A stretch of 64,000 nucleotides of DNA from Notospermus geniculatus (taxonomy: Eukaryota; Nemertea; Pilidiophora; Heteronemertea; Lineidae): contig NMRB01001075.1 of NCBI GenBank assembly GCA_002633025.1, positions 119,674 to 183,673 of the forward strand. The letters run 5' to 3'. Below are positions 21,673 to 32,992 of the stretch, piece after piece. The notes beneath the pieces are model-generated. The model searched no databases and had not been told where the DNA came from. It saw only the letters and a list, made by a program, of their open reading frames with translations. The translations under genes were made by a program, and so were the position numbers. Each line of letters begins with the position of its first letter. The stretch's first letter is position 1.

Positions 21673-24420
21673 TTATTCGCCCGAAACTTCCCAGTCTCGT
21701 TCAACTCCTTCAACTTGCATCCAACTGTTGAAGCAGAGAAAATCTTTCACCCGGGTCGGAACAGGCAAACTCTCAATCAGATTATTGATTCCGTACAGAG
21801 GGAGCGACTTTCGCGTCTTTCCCGCGATGTTTCCCAAGAAGTCACCAAATTTCCTCCATAGGGGGCGTTGTTCCTGCTCTCTCTGGAGATTTTGTCGCAA
21901 GACGCAGCGAATCTTTAGCCGGCATATATCTTGTAGCGTGGGTAACTGGAGAATTGATTCACTGACCTCGGTCAGGAGGACGTCACCGTCATCAAATCCA
22001 GAGCAGAGGTCCTCGATCAGGGTTTCACTGAAGCGGTAACCGCACGAAGCGAGCATGCGCAGTGTCTCCATGTCACGGTTACGCAACAATGACTCCAGAA
22101 ACGCGTCACCCAAACCGTTGTAAATATCAATTCCCGTCATCATGAGAAAGCGCGAGACTTTCTTCCTCGGGTCGAACTCATGTTCTGTTTTATACAGCTC
22201 CATACATTTATCGGCACAATCACTTCCCATGTCCGTAAAGAAATGTTCCAAAGTACATCCCGCGTTGTTCAAACTCATCAGAATTGAGATGACGTCATCA
22301 GAGTGGTCCAGCCCGGACCTCCGTTTGATGTAGGAATGGATGACAAATTCAGAGAATGGAAAACGAGAATCGCGGAAGGCCGTGCCCAGGCTTGCGCCGT
22401 GTTTGACGAATAATTGGACAAGTTTAGGGCGTACGGAATCGCAGGCAGCATACAGAAGCTGGTGGATAATTTGGTTAAATTCTCTCTCATCGTCATTCTT
22501 AGCATGTTCCAAAAGGCGTTCCACAATTTCGAAATGCTCTTTTTTGGTCGCCACATCTATCAGTGAAATCTTCTCCTCCCGGTCATGAGGATTCGTGTAC
22601 AAATGACAGCCAGCGGCCAGGAGTGCTTCCACAATTTTGATATCACCACTTTCGCAGGCGTAGTGGATTGGGGCGAACTTATTTACAAGACAATCTATTA
22701 TATTGACGTCGGCGCCATTTTGAATCAAGGTCAAGGCCATGTCGGTGTGACCTTGTCGACAAGCAATGTGCAGCGGGGACAATCCACGGATCTCTCGCGC
22801 ATTCATCTCAGCACCCTTCAAAAGGAGACGTTCAAACAATTCCTTATCACCCTTTTCACAAGCTTTATGGAGCAGCGTTCTGCCGTTGTAGACGTCCTTA
22901 CAATTCACAGTCACGCCCGCGTCCAACAGGAAAGCAATGATATTTATGTCATCCGTGAAATGGACATCTCTGTTGTCATAATCTACAACCTTCGGGTCAA
23001 AATTGACCAACAACTCCACAATTTTGAAGTGGTTGTTTCTGCATGCCTTCTGGAGGGGTGTGCTGTGGCGTTTATCAGCAACAGTAACGTCAATACTCTC
23101 AGTGACCAGGAGTGCTTCCACAATTTTGACATCACCACTTTCGCAGGCGTAGTGGAGTGGGGCGCAGCCACTTCCTCCGTCTACGCTTTTGACGTCGGCG
23201 CCATTTTGAATCAAGGTCAAGGCCATATCGGTGTGACCTTCTGCACAAGCAATGTGCAGCGGGGACAAGTCAGTTCCTTTCTTATTGTCCCCGTTCACCT
23301 CAGCACCCTTCAAAAGGACATAATCAAACAATTCCTTATCACCGTTTGTACAAGCTTTATGAAGCAGCGTTTTGCCGTACCTCACGTTCTTACAATTCAC
23401 ACTCACGCCCGCATCCAAGAGGAAAGCAATGATATTTATGTCATCAGTCAAATGGATAGCTGTGTTGTCACTAGCTAAACGCTGGGGGTCAAAGTTCACC
23501 AACAGTTCGACAATTTTCAAGTTGTTCATTCTACAAGCCAGTTGGAGGGGTGTCAGGTGATTGCTGTCTGGTGGGAGGTATTGAGCAATATTAATGTCAA
23601 CACTCTTAGTATAAGTCAGTAAACGATTGACAACGTCTTCGTGGTTCTCCTCAACGGCGAAATGTAACGCCGTGCGCCCCAAATCGTCAGTTTCGTTGAT
23701 ATTCGCGCTCATTTCAAGGCACAACTGGACGCACCTCAGGTGACCAGCACGTGCTGCAATATGGAGTGGCCTTCTCCCTCTCATATCGGGGACATTAATA
23801 CTCATCCCCTGCGCTAGACAAGTTTTGATCCTATCAGGTTCATTCAGAAGGCAGGCAAGATGAATCGGCTGTACCTTCGCATGTTCCTGCAACGGACCAA
23901 CCTTCGCTCCATTATCAAGCAAAATCCTTGCGACGTTCCCTCGGTTGCTGTCGTAGGCAACATAGAGGGGTGATAGATAAAACATCCACATCCCGCAAGG
24001 CTGATTGACATCTGCGTTGTGATCTATAAGCAAACGAACTATATCCGAAGCCCCCGCTTCACATGCCCAGTAAAGCGTGTCGGGAAAATAACCCTTTTCA
24101 TTGAAAATCCCCCGGGCGCCATGTTTGACAAGGGCGTACGCCGCCTCGTATTGGCCCTTCTCGCATGCGCGATCAAGGGGCGTCATGTCAAAACTATCAC
24201 ATGCTTCCATAAAAGTACCGTGGGAAAGCAGCAGATTGAGGATGTCTATTTGACCTTGGGCTGCAGCTGCGTGGAGAACAGTTCCACCCCTGTGGTCCCT
24301 GGTCCGAGGGATTCGCTGATCCGCGTCGGCACCCATTCGGAGAAGTTCGGCTGCTCTCGTAGAGTCTCCTCCCAAACAGGCCTCGACAAACTCTTCATCG
24401 ATGTCGGTTCCTTCTGCCAT
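21673..24420 (-). CDS. Ankyrin-repeat SOCS-box-like protein 1
   Basis: A single-exon 915-residue frame, the longest of the array. After MAEGTDIDEEFV come many ankyrin units (roughly residues 10-660; TPLHxAC..G, IVELLVNFDP), then a conserved helical region (residues about 700-820, with DPRKKVSRFLMMTGIDIYNGLGDAFLESLL), then a SOCS-box-like end: TLQDICRLKIRCVL (about 828-841, BC-box pattern for elongin C) and, after a 40-residue basic linker, SLPVPTRVKDFLCF (about 884-897, like the LPxP Cul5 part). Proteins of this plan (ASB family) recruit substrates to Cul5 ubiquitin ligases; the substrate is unknown. The C-terminus runs past the FNLFDAS stop seen in the paralogues. Confidence 0.88.
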   Translation of the reverse strand: MAEGTDIDEEFVEACLGGDSTRAAELLRMGADADQRIPRTRDHRGGTVLHAAAAQGQIDILNLLLSHGTFMEACDSFDMTPLDRACEKGQYEAAYALVKHGARGIFNEKGYFPDTLYWACEAGASDIVRLLIDHNADVNQPCGMWMFYLSPLYVAYDSNRGNVARILLDNGAKVGPLQEHAKVQPIHLACLLNEPDRIKTCLAQGMSINVPDMRGRRPLHIAARAGHLRCVQLCLEMSANINETDDLGRTALHFAVEENHEDVVNRLLTYTKSVDINIAQYLPPDSNHLTPLQLACRMNNLKIVELLVNFDPQRLASDNTAIHLTDDINIIAFLLDAGVSVNCKNVRYGKTLLHKACTNGDKELFDYVLLKGAEVNGDNKKGTDLSPLHIACAEGHTDMALTLIQNGADVKSVDGGSGCAPLHYACESGDVKIVEALLVTESIDVTVADKRHSTPLQKACRNNHFKIVELLVNFDPKVVDYDNRDVHFTDDINIIAFLLDAGVTVNCKDVYNGRTLLHKACEKGDKELFERLLLKGAEMNAREIRGLSPLHIACRQGHTDMALTLIQNGADVNIIDCLVNKFAPIHYACESGDIKIVEALLAAGCHLYTNPHDREEKISLIDVATKKEHFEIVERLLEHAKNDDEREFNQIIHQLLYAACDSVRPKLVQLFVKHGASLGTAFRDSRFPFSEFVIHSYIKRRSGLDHSDDVISILMSLNNAGCTLEHFFTDMGSDCADKCMELYKTEHEFDPRKKVSRFLMMTGIDIYNGLGDAFLESLLRNRDMETLRMLASCGYRFSETLIEDLCSGFDDGDVLLTEVSESILQLPTLQDICRLKIRCVLRQNLQREQEQRPLWRKFGDFLGNIAGKTRKSLPLYGINNLIESLPVPTRVKDFLCFNSWMQVEGVERDWEVSGE

Positions 24421-25933
24421 TGCCGATCAGTCGTCAGGAGGCAGGTTTTGCTCAGAATCAGGGTGGAGTATCGCAGAGATTTTGGTACATGTATTCCTAC
24501 CCAGAAAAAGGCTCATGACGAAATCTGAATTGCAAAAGGTTCATCTGAAAATACAGAAAAAAAAGGAAGTCGCGTCAGGCGTATATTCTATGCCTATTAA
24601 AGCGTAGGTCACATATCCACTCCGGGGCCCGTACGGCGAGTAAAAACAGACATTTTGGCCAATTTCTACGGTGCCCAATTTGATCTAGTTTAATTTCCGC
24701 TTATCCTTTGAGGCGATTTCGGCATAGATCTGAGTTTCAGTCTCAAAAATCCGCAGCAAGCCGCTGGGTGGGGAAAATCGTACGGCGCCCGGTGGATTTG
24801 TGACCTAGGCTTAAGTAAATGACTTGTGCTCGCAAGTAGGCCTTGCTGACATCAACAATTTCGTTCCAATGCCATCCTATGCGTCGGTGAAGATAGGTCG
24901 ATTATCAGGTCACAGCCAAAGATGGCGCACAACGAACTGAAGCAACTGGGTATTCTCAACTGATTTCAACCAATAGGAGGAGCACTGTCAGCCGCGCTCA
25001 TTGCCAAAAGATGGCAGCAAAGTTCTACGGAACCAATACAAAAGAAAATTCTCATTGGTGCTCAAACCAAGCTTGAATGGGAAAGCTAGGCATTGAATTG
25101 GGCAGTGGCGGCACCTATTGTTCAACTGAGTGACTGTTCTTATGCACGTGACTGTCTATTTGACCTGAATAGAATCAATGCATAGAGCTTCCGCACCCGT
25201 GCATATCGATCAGTTCTCTATCGACAATTCAAATCAGGTCACCAGTATTCTCTCAACATTCCCACAACCCGCCGAGGTGGAAAGAGGCGACGGACAGGAG
25301 AAAAAAATAAGCCCGCCACCAAATTCAAGCTGAGATACCAAAAACGCTTTCTATTCTACAAGCGCTGTGAAGGCAGTCCTGCTCGAGAGAAGTGAATGTA
25401 GCCTACTCATCGAAATCTTTACTCAGTGGTGACTGTAGGCGTGCCTTTTGAAAGCCTCATCAAGAGCAACCATGTACTGCGCAGTTACGAAATTGCGCCA
25501 CTTACCACGCGGAAGTTTGTCCGCCATTTTGACTAAGAGCTGCTCGCATTCCGAAAGCTGCACATTCGTTTGAATCCACATCCGGCAGTTGCCTGGTGAT
25601 AGAATCGTTATGGTGGTGTTCATGAATACACACCCAGTGAGAATGCATCGGTGTAAGCGATGTCTTCATAAGCAGAATGGTTCCCGCAGCTCTGTCGATA
25701 TTCCAGTCAAAACAGGAATGATAGGCCTATTGACTGATCGGCCTATTGACGTCATTTCCCCAAGTCGCCTTTGTTAAGATCGAATAGAATGAGAATATAA
25801 AAGAAATAATATTTCTCTCACATAAAAACTTAACACAAAAGTTAACATAGCATGGCAAGAACAGCCGATTTATGAATCTTCTAAACCGGATGACGTTTCT
25901 TTACGTGAGAGTTTTCTCGGGCACGCTGACTCC

Positions 25934-26687
25934 TAAACTCCCTACGCAGTTGTGTGCCGCGCCCCCTTCGGTCTACCCGCTCTCCACAACAATCTCGTAC
26001 CCAGATCTACCTCATCCGAGGATATCTCTGGCAAGGGCTACGACATGACCAAAATTTCTGGTCAACCGCTGGCAGCGTGCCAAAATGTTCGTTTCACACA
26101 ATATTTCGTTCTTCGATGACTGTAAAATACATATGCCTACAAAGCCATATAATACACACAAAACACGAAGTTGTTTGAGTATTAGAGCAATTTCAAACGA
26201 ATAGTTTAGTTGGGAACATCAAGCCGCGGGTGCCAGCTTCGGTGTGATTCGCCTCAAAATTAGTATATCGCGCATGCGCAGTATTCCTGAAGTCGTCAGC
26301 CCTTTCCAGTGGTGTTGTAGGAACGTAAACCCACTGCAGGGGACGAGTTTGTCTCCACAACTGCTTAACTTCGTAAAATTCGCCGCGTTTGGTCAACAGA
26401 TGGCGCTGAGAGAGTCGACCAATGAGAACACGGCGCAACCGGTAACCAAGCTGGCCTGAGACACTTTTTCATTGGCCGAGCGGTTCGTAGCCATGGTAGC
26501 GCAAGAACATCCGTTGCCAACGGGCCAAAGAGTTCTGAAAGCCGCAGCGTGCTGATAGGCTGTAAATCTCGCGCCAGACCATGACGCCATCTGTTGACCA
26601 AACGCGGCGACTTCCACGAAGTAAAGCAGTTGTAAAGAGCGGGTAAACCGAAGGGGGCGCGGTACACAACTGCGTATAGGGAGTTTA
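25934..26687. mobile_element. Transposon with 9-bp target duplication
   Basis: Ends TAAACTCCCTACGCAG / CTGCGTATAGGGAGTTTA, continuing as near-complementary arms (CCGCGCCCCCTTCGG). GCTGACTCC occurs on both sides (25925-25933, 26688-26696), while the paralogous site near 38690 has a single copy and no insert. A second inverted pair (about 26340-26410 against 26580-26645) lies inside. Nine bases is the duplication size of Mutator-type transposases; no transposase is encoded. Confidence 0.88.
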
Positions 26688-26784
26688 GCTGACTCCCTGC
26701 CGGCAACCTAGCCGTAGAAATATTTGACGCTGAGAAGTGCGTTCACTTTTTTCGATCAAAGTTGCCCTCGTCTACCCATTTTGA

Positions 26785-26935
26785 TAGAGCAATAGTTCCT
26801 ACCTGAAGGGAGGTTATAAACTGAGCGGGCCCATCGTTCAGTATACGGACGAAGTTTAGTATGATCGCCACGGCCACCAGAAGAGCACGATGACGACGAC
26901 GGCAACGACGATTACGATAGTCGTTGTTAACATCG
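26785..26935 (-). pseudogene. Fossil receptor membrane exon, copy 1
   Basis: Minus-strand sequence matches the membrane exon of the receptor gene (8566-8685) and about 100 bases upstream of it. GTTAACAACGACTATCGTAA and the Val-rich codons align, as does AGGAACTATTGCTCTATCAAA at the former donor. A frameshift and an insertion of about 45 bases (26809-26855) disrupt it. It lies just downstream of an ankyrin gene. Confidence 0.75.
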
Positions 26936-27053
26936 TGTGGGTTGAGAGGCGGGCTTCGCCAATGAGCTGAGTCACAAAAGGCCTAAATTGCAATATACAT
27001 CTACTTCTATACACCAATGTTTTATCGGACGTTCCCAGTCTCGTTCAACTCAT

Positions 27054-29378
27054 TCAACTTGCATCAAACAGGTTGAAGCAGAGAAAATCTTTGACCCGGG
27101 TCGGAATTGGCAAACTCTCAATCAGATTGTTGATTCCGTATAGAGGGAGCCTCTTTCGCTTCTTTCCCGCAAATTTTCTCCAGAAGTCACCAATTCTGCT
27201 CGATAGGTGGCGTTTCCGGCGTTGTTCCTCCTCTCTCTGGAGATTTTGTCGCAAGACGCAGAGAATCTTTAGCCGGCATATATCTTGTAGTGTGGGTAAC
27301 TGGAGAATTGATTCAGTGACCTCGGCCAGGAGGACGTCACCGTCTTCAAATCGAGAGCAGAGGTCCTCGATCACGGTTTCACTGAAGCGGTAGCCGCACG
27401 AAGCGAGCATGCGCAGTGTCTCCATGTCACTGTTACCCAACAAGGACTCCAGAAACGCGTCACCCAAACCGTTGTAAATATCAATTCCCGTTATCATGAG
27501 AAAGCGCGAGACTTTCGTCCTCGGGTCGAACCGATGTTCTGCTTCATACAGCTGCGATATCTCACATCCCGTAAAGAAATATTTCAAACAACATCCCGCG
27601 TTGATCAAACTCATCAGAATCGAGATGACGTCATCAGCGCTGGCACCCCGGTCCCCGTATTTTAAACACCGGATGTAGGACTGGATTAGAATGTCGAAGA
27701 TTTGAAGGCGGGAACCGCGGCCGATCGTGTCCACGCATGCGCCGTGTTTGATGAATAATTGGACAAGTTTTGGGTGTCCTATCGGGCATGCATACAGAAG
27801 ATGCTGGATATTTTTGATAAAATCTCTTTCATCGTCAATCATAGCAGCATGTTCCAAAAGACGTTCCACAATTTCGACCTGCCCGTGTTCGGTCGCGAGC
27901 TCTATCAGTGAAATCAATCTCTTCTGCTCAGGTTCACGGTACAAATGACAGCCAAGGGCCAGGAGTGCGTCCACAATTTCGACATTGCCAGAACTGCAGG
28001 CGAAGTGGATGGGGGCAAAGCTACATGTATTTCCCGGTTCTAAGTAATTGACGTCGGCGCCATTTTGAATCAAGGTCAAGGCCATATCGGTGTGACCTTC
28101 TCGACAAGCAATGTGCAGTGGGGACAGACAATAACTTTTCCGTTGGCACACACAACGAGTAGTGTACAGTTGGGGCAAGCCAGTCCCTTTCTTTTTCCCG
28201 TTCACCCCAGCACCGCACGAAATGAGAAGGTAGAACAATTCCTTATCACCCGTTTCACAAGCTTTCTCCAGCAGCGTTCTGCCGTAGCCGTCCCTACAGT
28301 TCACACTCACGCCCGCATCCAACAGGAAAGCAATGATATTTATGTCATCCGTCAAATGGATGAGTCTGTTATTACAGTCTAAAACGTGAGGGTCAAAATT
28401 CACCAACAGTTCCACAGATTCGAAGTGGTTTTTTCTACACGCCAGGTGGAGGGGTGTGTTGCCGTAGTCAGTAGCAACGGTAAGGTCAATACTCTCACAA
28501 AAACGCAGTAAATATTTGACAACGTCTTCGTGGTTCCCCTCAACGGCGTAATGTAACGCCGAGCGCCCTCTTCTGTCCGTTTCGTTGATATTCGCTTTAT
28601 TTTCTAGGCACAACTGGACGCAGATCACGTGACCAGCACCCGCTGCAATGTGGAGCGGACTTCTGCCACAACCATCGTGGGTATTAATATTTCCCCCCTT
28701 CTCTAGACAAGTTAGGATCCTTTCTGGTTCATTCAGAAGGCAGGCAAGATGAAGCGGCTTTCCCGGCAACGGACCCCCAAACTTCGCTCCATTACCAAGC
28801 AAAACCCTTGCGATGCTCCCTCGGATGAAGTAGTAGGCAAGATCGAGAGGTGATGAATCTCTGTGCCACCCGCCATCCCAAGGGTGAGGAGATAAGAGAC
28901 CGGGGTGAACCGCAGAATTCACATCAGCGTTGTGATCTAGAAGCAAACCAACTATATCCGAAGCGCCCGCTTTACACGCCCAATGAAGCGGTTTACACGC
29001 CCAGTGATTAACATTCACCCGGGCACCATGTTTGATAAGGGCGTACGCCGCTCCGTATTGGCCCTTCTCGCATGCGCAATCAAGCGGCGTCTTCACATTG
29101 GCATCACGTGCTTCGATAAAATTAGAACCATGGGAAAGCAGCAAATTGAGAATGTCTATTTGACCTTGGGCTGCAGCTACGTGGAGAACAGTCGATTTAT
29201 AATTCAACTCTAACATGTCTAAGTGGTCTAGTTTCCGATTGCAGATCACTCTCCTTGCTGTACGATCGATTCGCTGACCCGCGTCGGCACCCATTCGGAG
29301 AAGTTCGGCTGCTCTCGTAGAGTCTCCTCCCAAACAGGCCGCGACAAACTCTTCATCGATGTTGGTTCCTTCTGCCAT
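27054..29378 (-). CDS. Ankyrin-repeat SOCS-box-like protein 2
   Basis: A single-exon 774-residue frame starting MAEGTNIDEEFV. Ankyrin units occupy roughly residues 60-520. One unit is stretched by a lineage-specific insert (TRCVCQRKSYCL) absent from paralogues. The conserved DDVISILMSL...RFLMITGIDIYNGLG region and the SOCS-box-like end follow: LPTLQDICRLKI from residue 694, then SLPIPTRVKDFLCFNLFDAS. Predicted cytosolic substrate adaptor of a Cul5-type ligase. Compared with protein 1 it lacks several central ankyrin units. Confidence 0.88.
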   Translation of the reverse strand: MAEGTNIDEEFVAACLGGDSTRAAELLRMGADAGQRIDRTARRVICNRKLDHLDMLELNYKSTVLHVAAAQGQIDILNLLLSHGSNFIEARDANVKTPLDCACEKGQYGAAYALIKHGARVNVNHWACKPLHWACKAGASDIVGLLLDHNADVNSAVHPGLLSPHPWDGGWHRDSSPLDLAYYFIRGSIARVLLGNGAKFGGPLPGKPLHLACLLNEPERILTCLEKGGNINTHDGCGRSPLHIAAGAGHVICVQLCLENKANINETDRRGRSALHYAVEGNHEDVVKYLLRFCESIDLTVATDYGNTPLHLACRKNHFESVELLVNFDPHVLDCNNRLIHLTDDINIIAFLLDAGVSVNCRDGYGRTLLEKACETGDKELFYLLISCGAGVNGKKKGTGLPQLYTTRCVCQRKSYCLSPLHIACREGHTDMALTLIQNGADVNYLEPGNTCSFAPIHFACSSGNVEIVDALLALGCHLYREPEQKRLISLIELATEHGQVEIVERLLEHAAMIDDERDFIKNIQHLLYACPIGHPKLVQLFIKHGACVDTIGRGSRLQIFDILIQSYIRCLKYGDRGASADDVISILMSLINAGCCLKYFFTGCEISQLYEAEHRFDPRTKVSRFLMITGIDIYNGLGDAFLESLLGNSDMETLRMLASCGYRFSETVIEDLCSRFEDGDVLLAEVTESILQLPTLQDICRLKILCVLRQNLQREEEQRRKRHLSSRIGDFWRKFAGKKRKRLPLYGINNLIESLPIPTRVKDFLCFNLFDAS

Positions 29379-30039
29379 TGCTGATCAGTCGTCGGGAAGC
29401 AAGTTTTTTCGGAATCAGGGTGGAGTAATGCTGCAGAGATTTTGGTACATGTATTCCTACCCTAAACAGGGCTCAAGACGAAATCTAAATTTCAAGGTCC
29501 GGCTGAAAATACAGGAAAAAGGAAAGTCGTGTCAGACGTCTATTCTGTGCCTACTAGTTCAATGACTCGTGCTCGTAAGTAGGCCTAGCCGACATCAACA
29601 GTTTCATTCCAATGGCCTCCCACCATGCCCACTGCCCCGGTGAACATCTATTATCAGGTCACAGCCAAAGACGGCGCACAACCAACTGAACCAACTGGGC
29701 GTTCTCAACTGATTTCAAGCCAACAGTGGCATTGTCAGCCGCGCTTATTACCAAAAGATGGCAGCAAAGTTCTAGGGCACCATAACAAAAGAAATTTCTC
29801 GTATAGGAGCATTGCCAACAGATGGCAGCAAAGTTCTAGCGAACCAATGTTTTTGAGAGAAATAAACTATGTCTAATGTACAGGAAAATGTACGTGATTG
29901 CTGCTCGATCAATTTTTCAACTTTTGAAAGCCTCTGGGTCCGCTATATGCACTGAATTCGGCCGTAGTGACACCTATTGGTCAACTCACTGACAGCTCCT
30001 ATTGGCGCTCAACCAAGCTTGAATGGGTATAGTAAGCAA

Positions 30040-31065
30040 GGCAAGATAAGATAAGATAAGATAAGATATTTTATTACACTCTAACCTTACATAGGTACAT
30101 AGAGGGGGAGATAAAATTCACTTAATATTTACATATCATTTTACATAAGAATTTTGCATAAAATTGTGACAATTATACATAACAGCTATATTGTGGCAGT
30201 TTTACATAACATTGTGGGAAAAAATAAAATTTGACAAATAATTTAATACAGTCAGATTATTTCAGAGTTTCACATAAAATTAGACAAATAAATTATTAAT
30301 TATTGCGGCCAAGCTATTCATCACAGTAGGACAGATACAGTTACATATTATTTTCTCATTTATCACATTTATTTATTTTCACATTTATCACAGCAGTCTT
30401 ATACCAAATATCACAGACAGTTCTCAGTCACGGATTTGATGACTGGAAAACATTCATGTGTAGATGTCGGAGGGTCAATGCATCTTGAAAGCGTGCTTAA
30501 TAAACTTAGCAATACTAAAAATAACATTGTCTGAACAATTATTCAGCAGGGAATGTAGTAAGTTGGCATTAATCGTACGATCCCCAACAATGGGGGAGAG
30601 GTATTCATTGCGTAGATCACTGTGTTTTGGACATTCAAGGAGAAAGTGGTATTCATCATCTACTTTATCAAGATCACAATTGTTACACACACTATCATCT
30701 GCCAAGACACCATGCCTATTGGCACGTAACTTGAAGGACCCTAGTCTAAATTCTGTCATGGGGTGTAACAGATGCTTGGGTAAAACATTAAGATACCTTT
30801 CAAGGCCCAAACCTCCCTTAAAAGAGCTGTAGCAATGAAAAACCATCTCGCCACTAACCTTGGCCCGCCAGGTCTGCAAAAATTGATCTTGCAATATTTG
30901 TTTTACTCTGTCATTCACTCCCAATAGATTTACCTCGTTCTGATTGAGCCNTTTGTTTTTGTATATTGGTTTAATCACACCGGTGGTCCAATCAACAGGA
31001 ACACACCCAGTTTCAAAGATTAAATTAAACATCTTTGTGTAGAATGAATTGCGCAGTGGCGGCAC
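30040..31065 (-). mobile_element. Non-LTR retrotransposon fragment
   Basis: The minus-strand frame 30475-31065 begins with a reverse-transcriptase stretch (FYTKMFNLIFETGCVPVDW, VIKPIYKNK) and jumps at the N (30951) to the C-terminal end, with a CNNC...H...C motif (CNNCDL, EYHFLLECP). The catalytic centre between them is missing, so the copy is dead or mis-assembled. Past the stop there is an A/T-rich 3' region ending in (GATAA)n at about 30044-30067, a short-repeat tail typical of non-LTR elements. It interrupts array-flank sequence that is continuous near 25080 and 37690. Confidence 0.85.
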
Positions 31066-31819
31066 CTATTGTTCAACTGACTGACTGCTCCTATACACGT
31101 GTCTGTTTGACATGAATAGAATCAATGCATAGAGCTTCCGCACCCGTGCAGATCGATCAGTTCTCTACCGACAATTGAAATCAGGTCACCAGTATTCTCT
31201 CAACATTCCCACAACCCACCGAGGTGGAAAGAGGCGACGGACAGGAGAAAAAAATAAGCCCACCACCAAATTCAAGCTGAGATACCAAAAACTCTTTCTA
31301 TTTTACTATCGCTGTGAAGGCAGTCCTGAAGTGAATGTAGCCTACTCGTCGAAATCTTTACTCAGTGGTGACTGTAGGCGTGCCTTTTGAAAGCCTCATC
31401 AAGAGCAACCATCTACTGCGCAGTTACGAAATTGCGCCACTTACCACGCGGAAGTTTGTCCGCCATTTTGTCTAAGAGCTGCTCGCACTCCGACAGCCGC
31501 ACATTCGTATGAATCCACATCCACCGGTTGCTTGGTGATAGAATCGTTTTGGTGGTGTTCACGAATACACACCCATTGAGAATGCATCGGTGTAAGCGAT
31601 GTCTTCATGAGCAGAATGGTTTCCGCAGCTCTGTCGATATCCCAGGCAAAACACAGACTGGTACAGACGTCATAATTTTCCCCAAGTCGCCTTTGTTGGA
31701 AGATTGAATAGAATGTAGGCCTAATAGAAAAGAATATTTATTTCCCTCTCATAAAAACTTTGACAAGGTACATTTATACAAAGGACACAAAAGTTAACAT
31801 AGCATGGCAAGAACCGCAG

Positions 31820-31985
31820 GTGTAGCAGTAAAGAGTGTCCCCCTGTAAAATGTGTCCACTTCTATTGTTGAATGACGGATTAAGATGCGTGGCTATAGAA
31901 ACAAATCGTCACAGATTAGAATGTAACAATAGGATATTTTGTTCCCAGGACAATTTTCCTGGGACATTCTTTCCTGTTACATGTG
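31820..31985. mobile_element. Small inverted-repeat element, array copy
   Basis: Close match to 20856-21026 at the same place in the duplicated unit. Confidence 0.7.
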
Positions 31986-32584
31986 TTTACAAATTCTGAC
32001 CAACCGGAGGACGTTCCTTTGCTTGAGAGTTTTCTCGGGCAAGATGGCGCCCTATCGGCAACCCAGGCGTAGAAATCTTTGACGTTGAAACGTGCGTTCA
32101 CTTTTTTCGATCAAGGCTGTCCCATCTACCCACTTTGAGGATGACCGCCAAGGCGGCCACAATAGGGCTAAGTACAGTAATACACCGCCTGTACATTTCG
32201 TGTACATTTGAGACCGAACCGCCACGCAATACCTACCCGAAGGAAATAACCAATTTTAATGAAATTTCACACAGCTATTGGAAGGACACTAAACCTTTGT
32301 TACAGAAATTTTTAAAAAATTATAATGTGTACGTCTCGAGTAATCTCGCGAGACGTGAATGACGCAAAATTTGCCTCTCCTCCCACTTGAAATCGCACGA
32401 AAAGTAGGCCTCTGTGTCAATGCGCCCAGAATAGCCAGATTCATGCAAATCGACGAAATGACATATCTATCCTAATATCTGCCCCTAACACACTTGCAAA
32501 CGACACTCACTTCAATAATAACATCAACGGTGTCCTCACAATCCACCCAAAACCATAGACACGGCGATTTCATTAAGAACTCCT

Positions 32585-32814
32585 TAATGCCCGTGTCACA
32601 CTGTCCCGAAGTTGACACCCGATGGCCATACGAATTAATGGAAACTTTTGGAAATCTTACTGATAAGTGCCAGCCTGAAGAAGACCCCGGTTGGGATCGA
32701 AAATTTGCAAGATTCTGGAAGTTGACTTCGGGGCCATCTTCACGCAAAATTCAAAATTCCATATTCGTGTGGCCATCGGGTGTCTAATTTCGGGACAGTG
32801 TGACACGGGCATTA
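32585..32814. mobile_element. MITE with 45-bp terminal inverted repeats
   Basis: Ends TAATGCCCGTGTCACACTGT and its complement; the arms extend to GGTGTC and TGGCCA. The centre carries the GACCCCGGTTGGG hairpin module (32678-32697), so one mobile unit is nested in another. Confidence 0.88.
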
Positions 32815-32844
32815 CATGGTGACCTTGGCGCATGATTACTTTAC

Positions 32845-32945
32845 TTATCCCAGAAGGACCACGATGCCGACGACGACAACGACGATTACGACAGTCGTTG
32901 CTGAAGTCGTGTCGGTTGAAAGGAGGGCTCTGCCAATGAGCTGAG
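32845..32945 (-). pseudogene. Fossil receptor membrane exon, copy 2
   Basis: Minus strand: an acceptor-like ACACGACTTCAG is followed from 32900 by codons for TTVVIVVVVVGIVVLLG and then a stop. The preceding sequence matches the intron before receptor exon 4. The 3' part of the exon is cut off here; its remainder corresponds to about 32130-32165. Confidence 0.65.
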
Positions 32946-32992
32946 ACACAGAAGGCCTAAATTGCAATTGAATTACATCTACTACTATACAC

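Noticed and set aside
22585-23478. A 297-residue plus-strand frame opposite the first ankyrin gene
   Set aside because: It is the antisense shadow of ankyrin repeats; its repeats mirror those of the minus-strand gene and similar shadows appear opposite the other paralogues.
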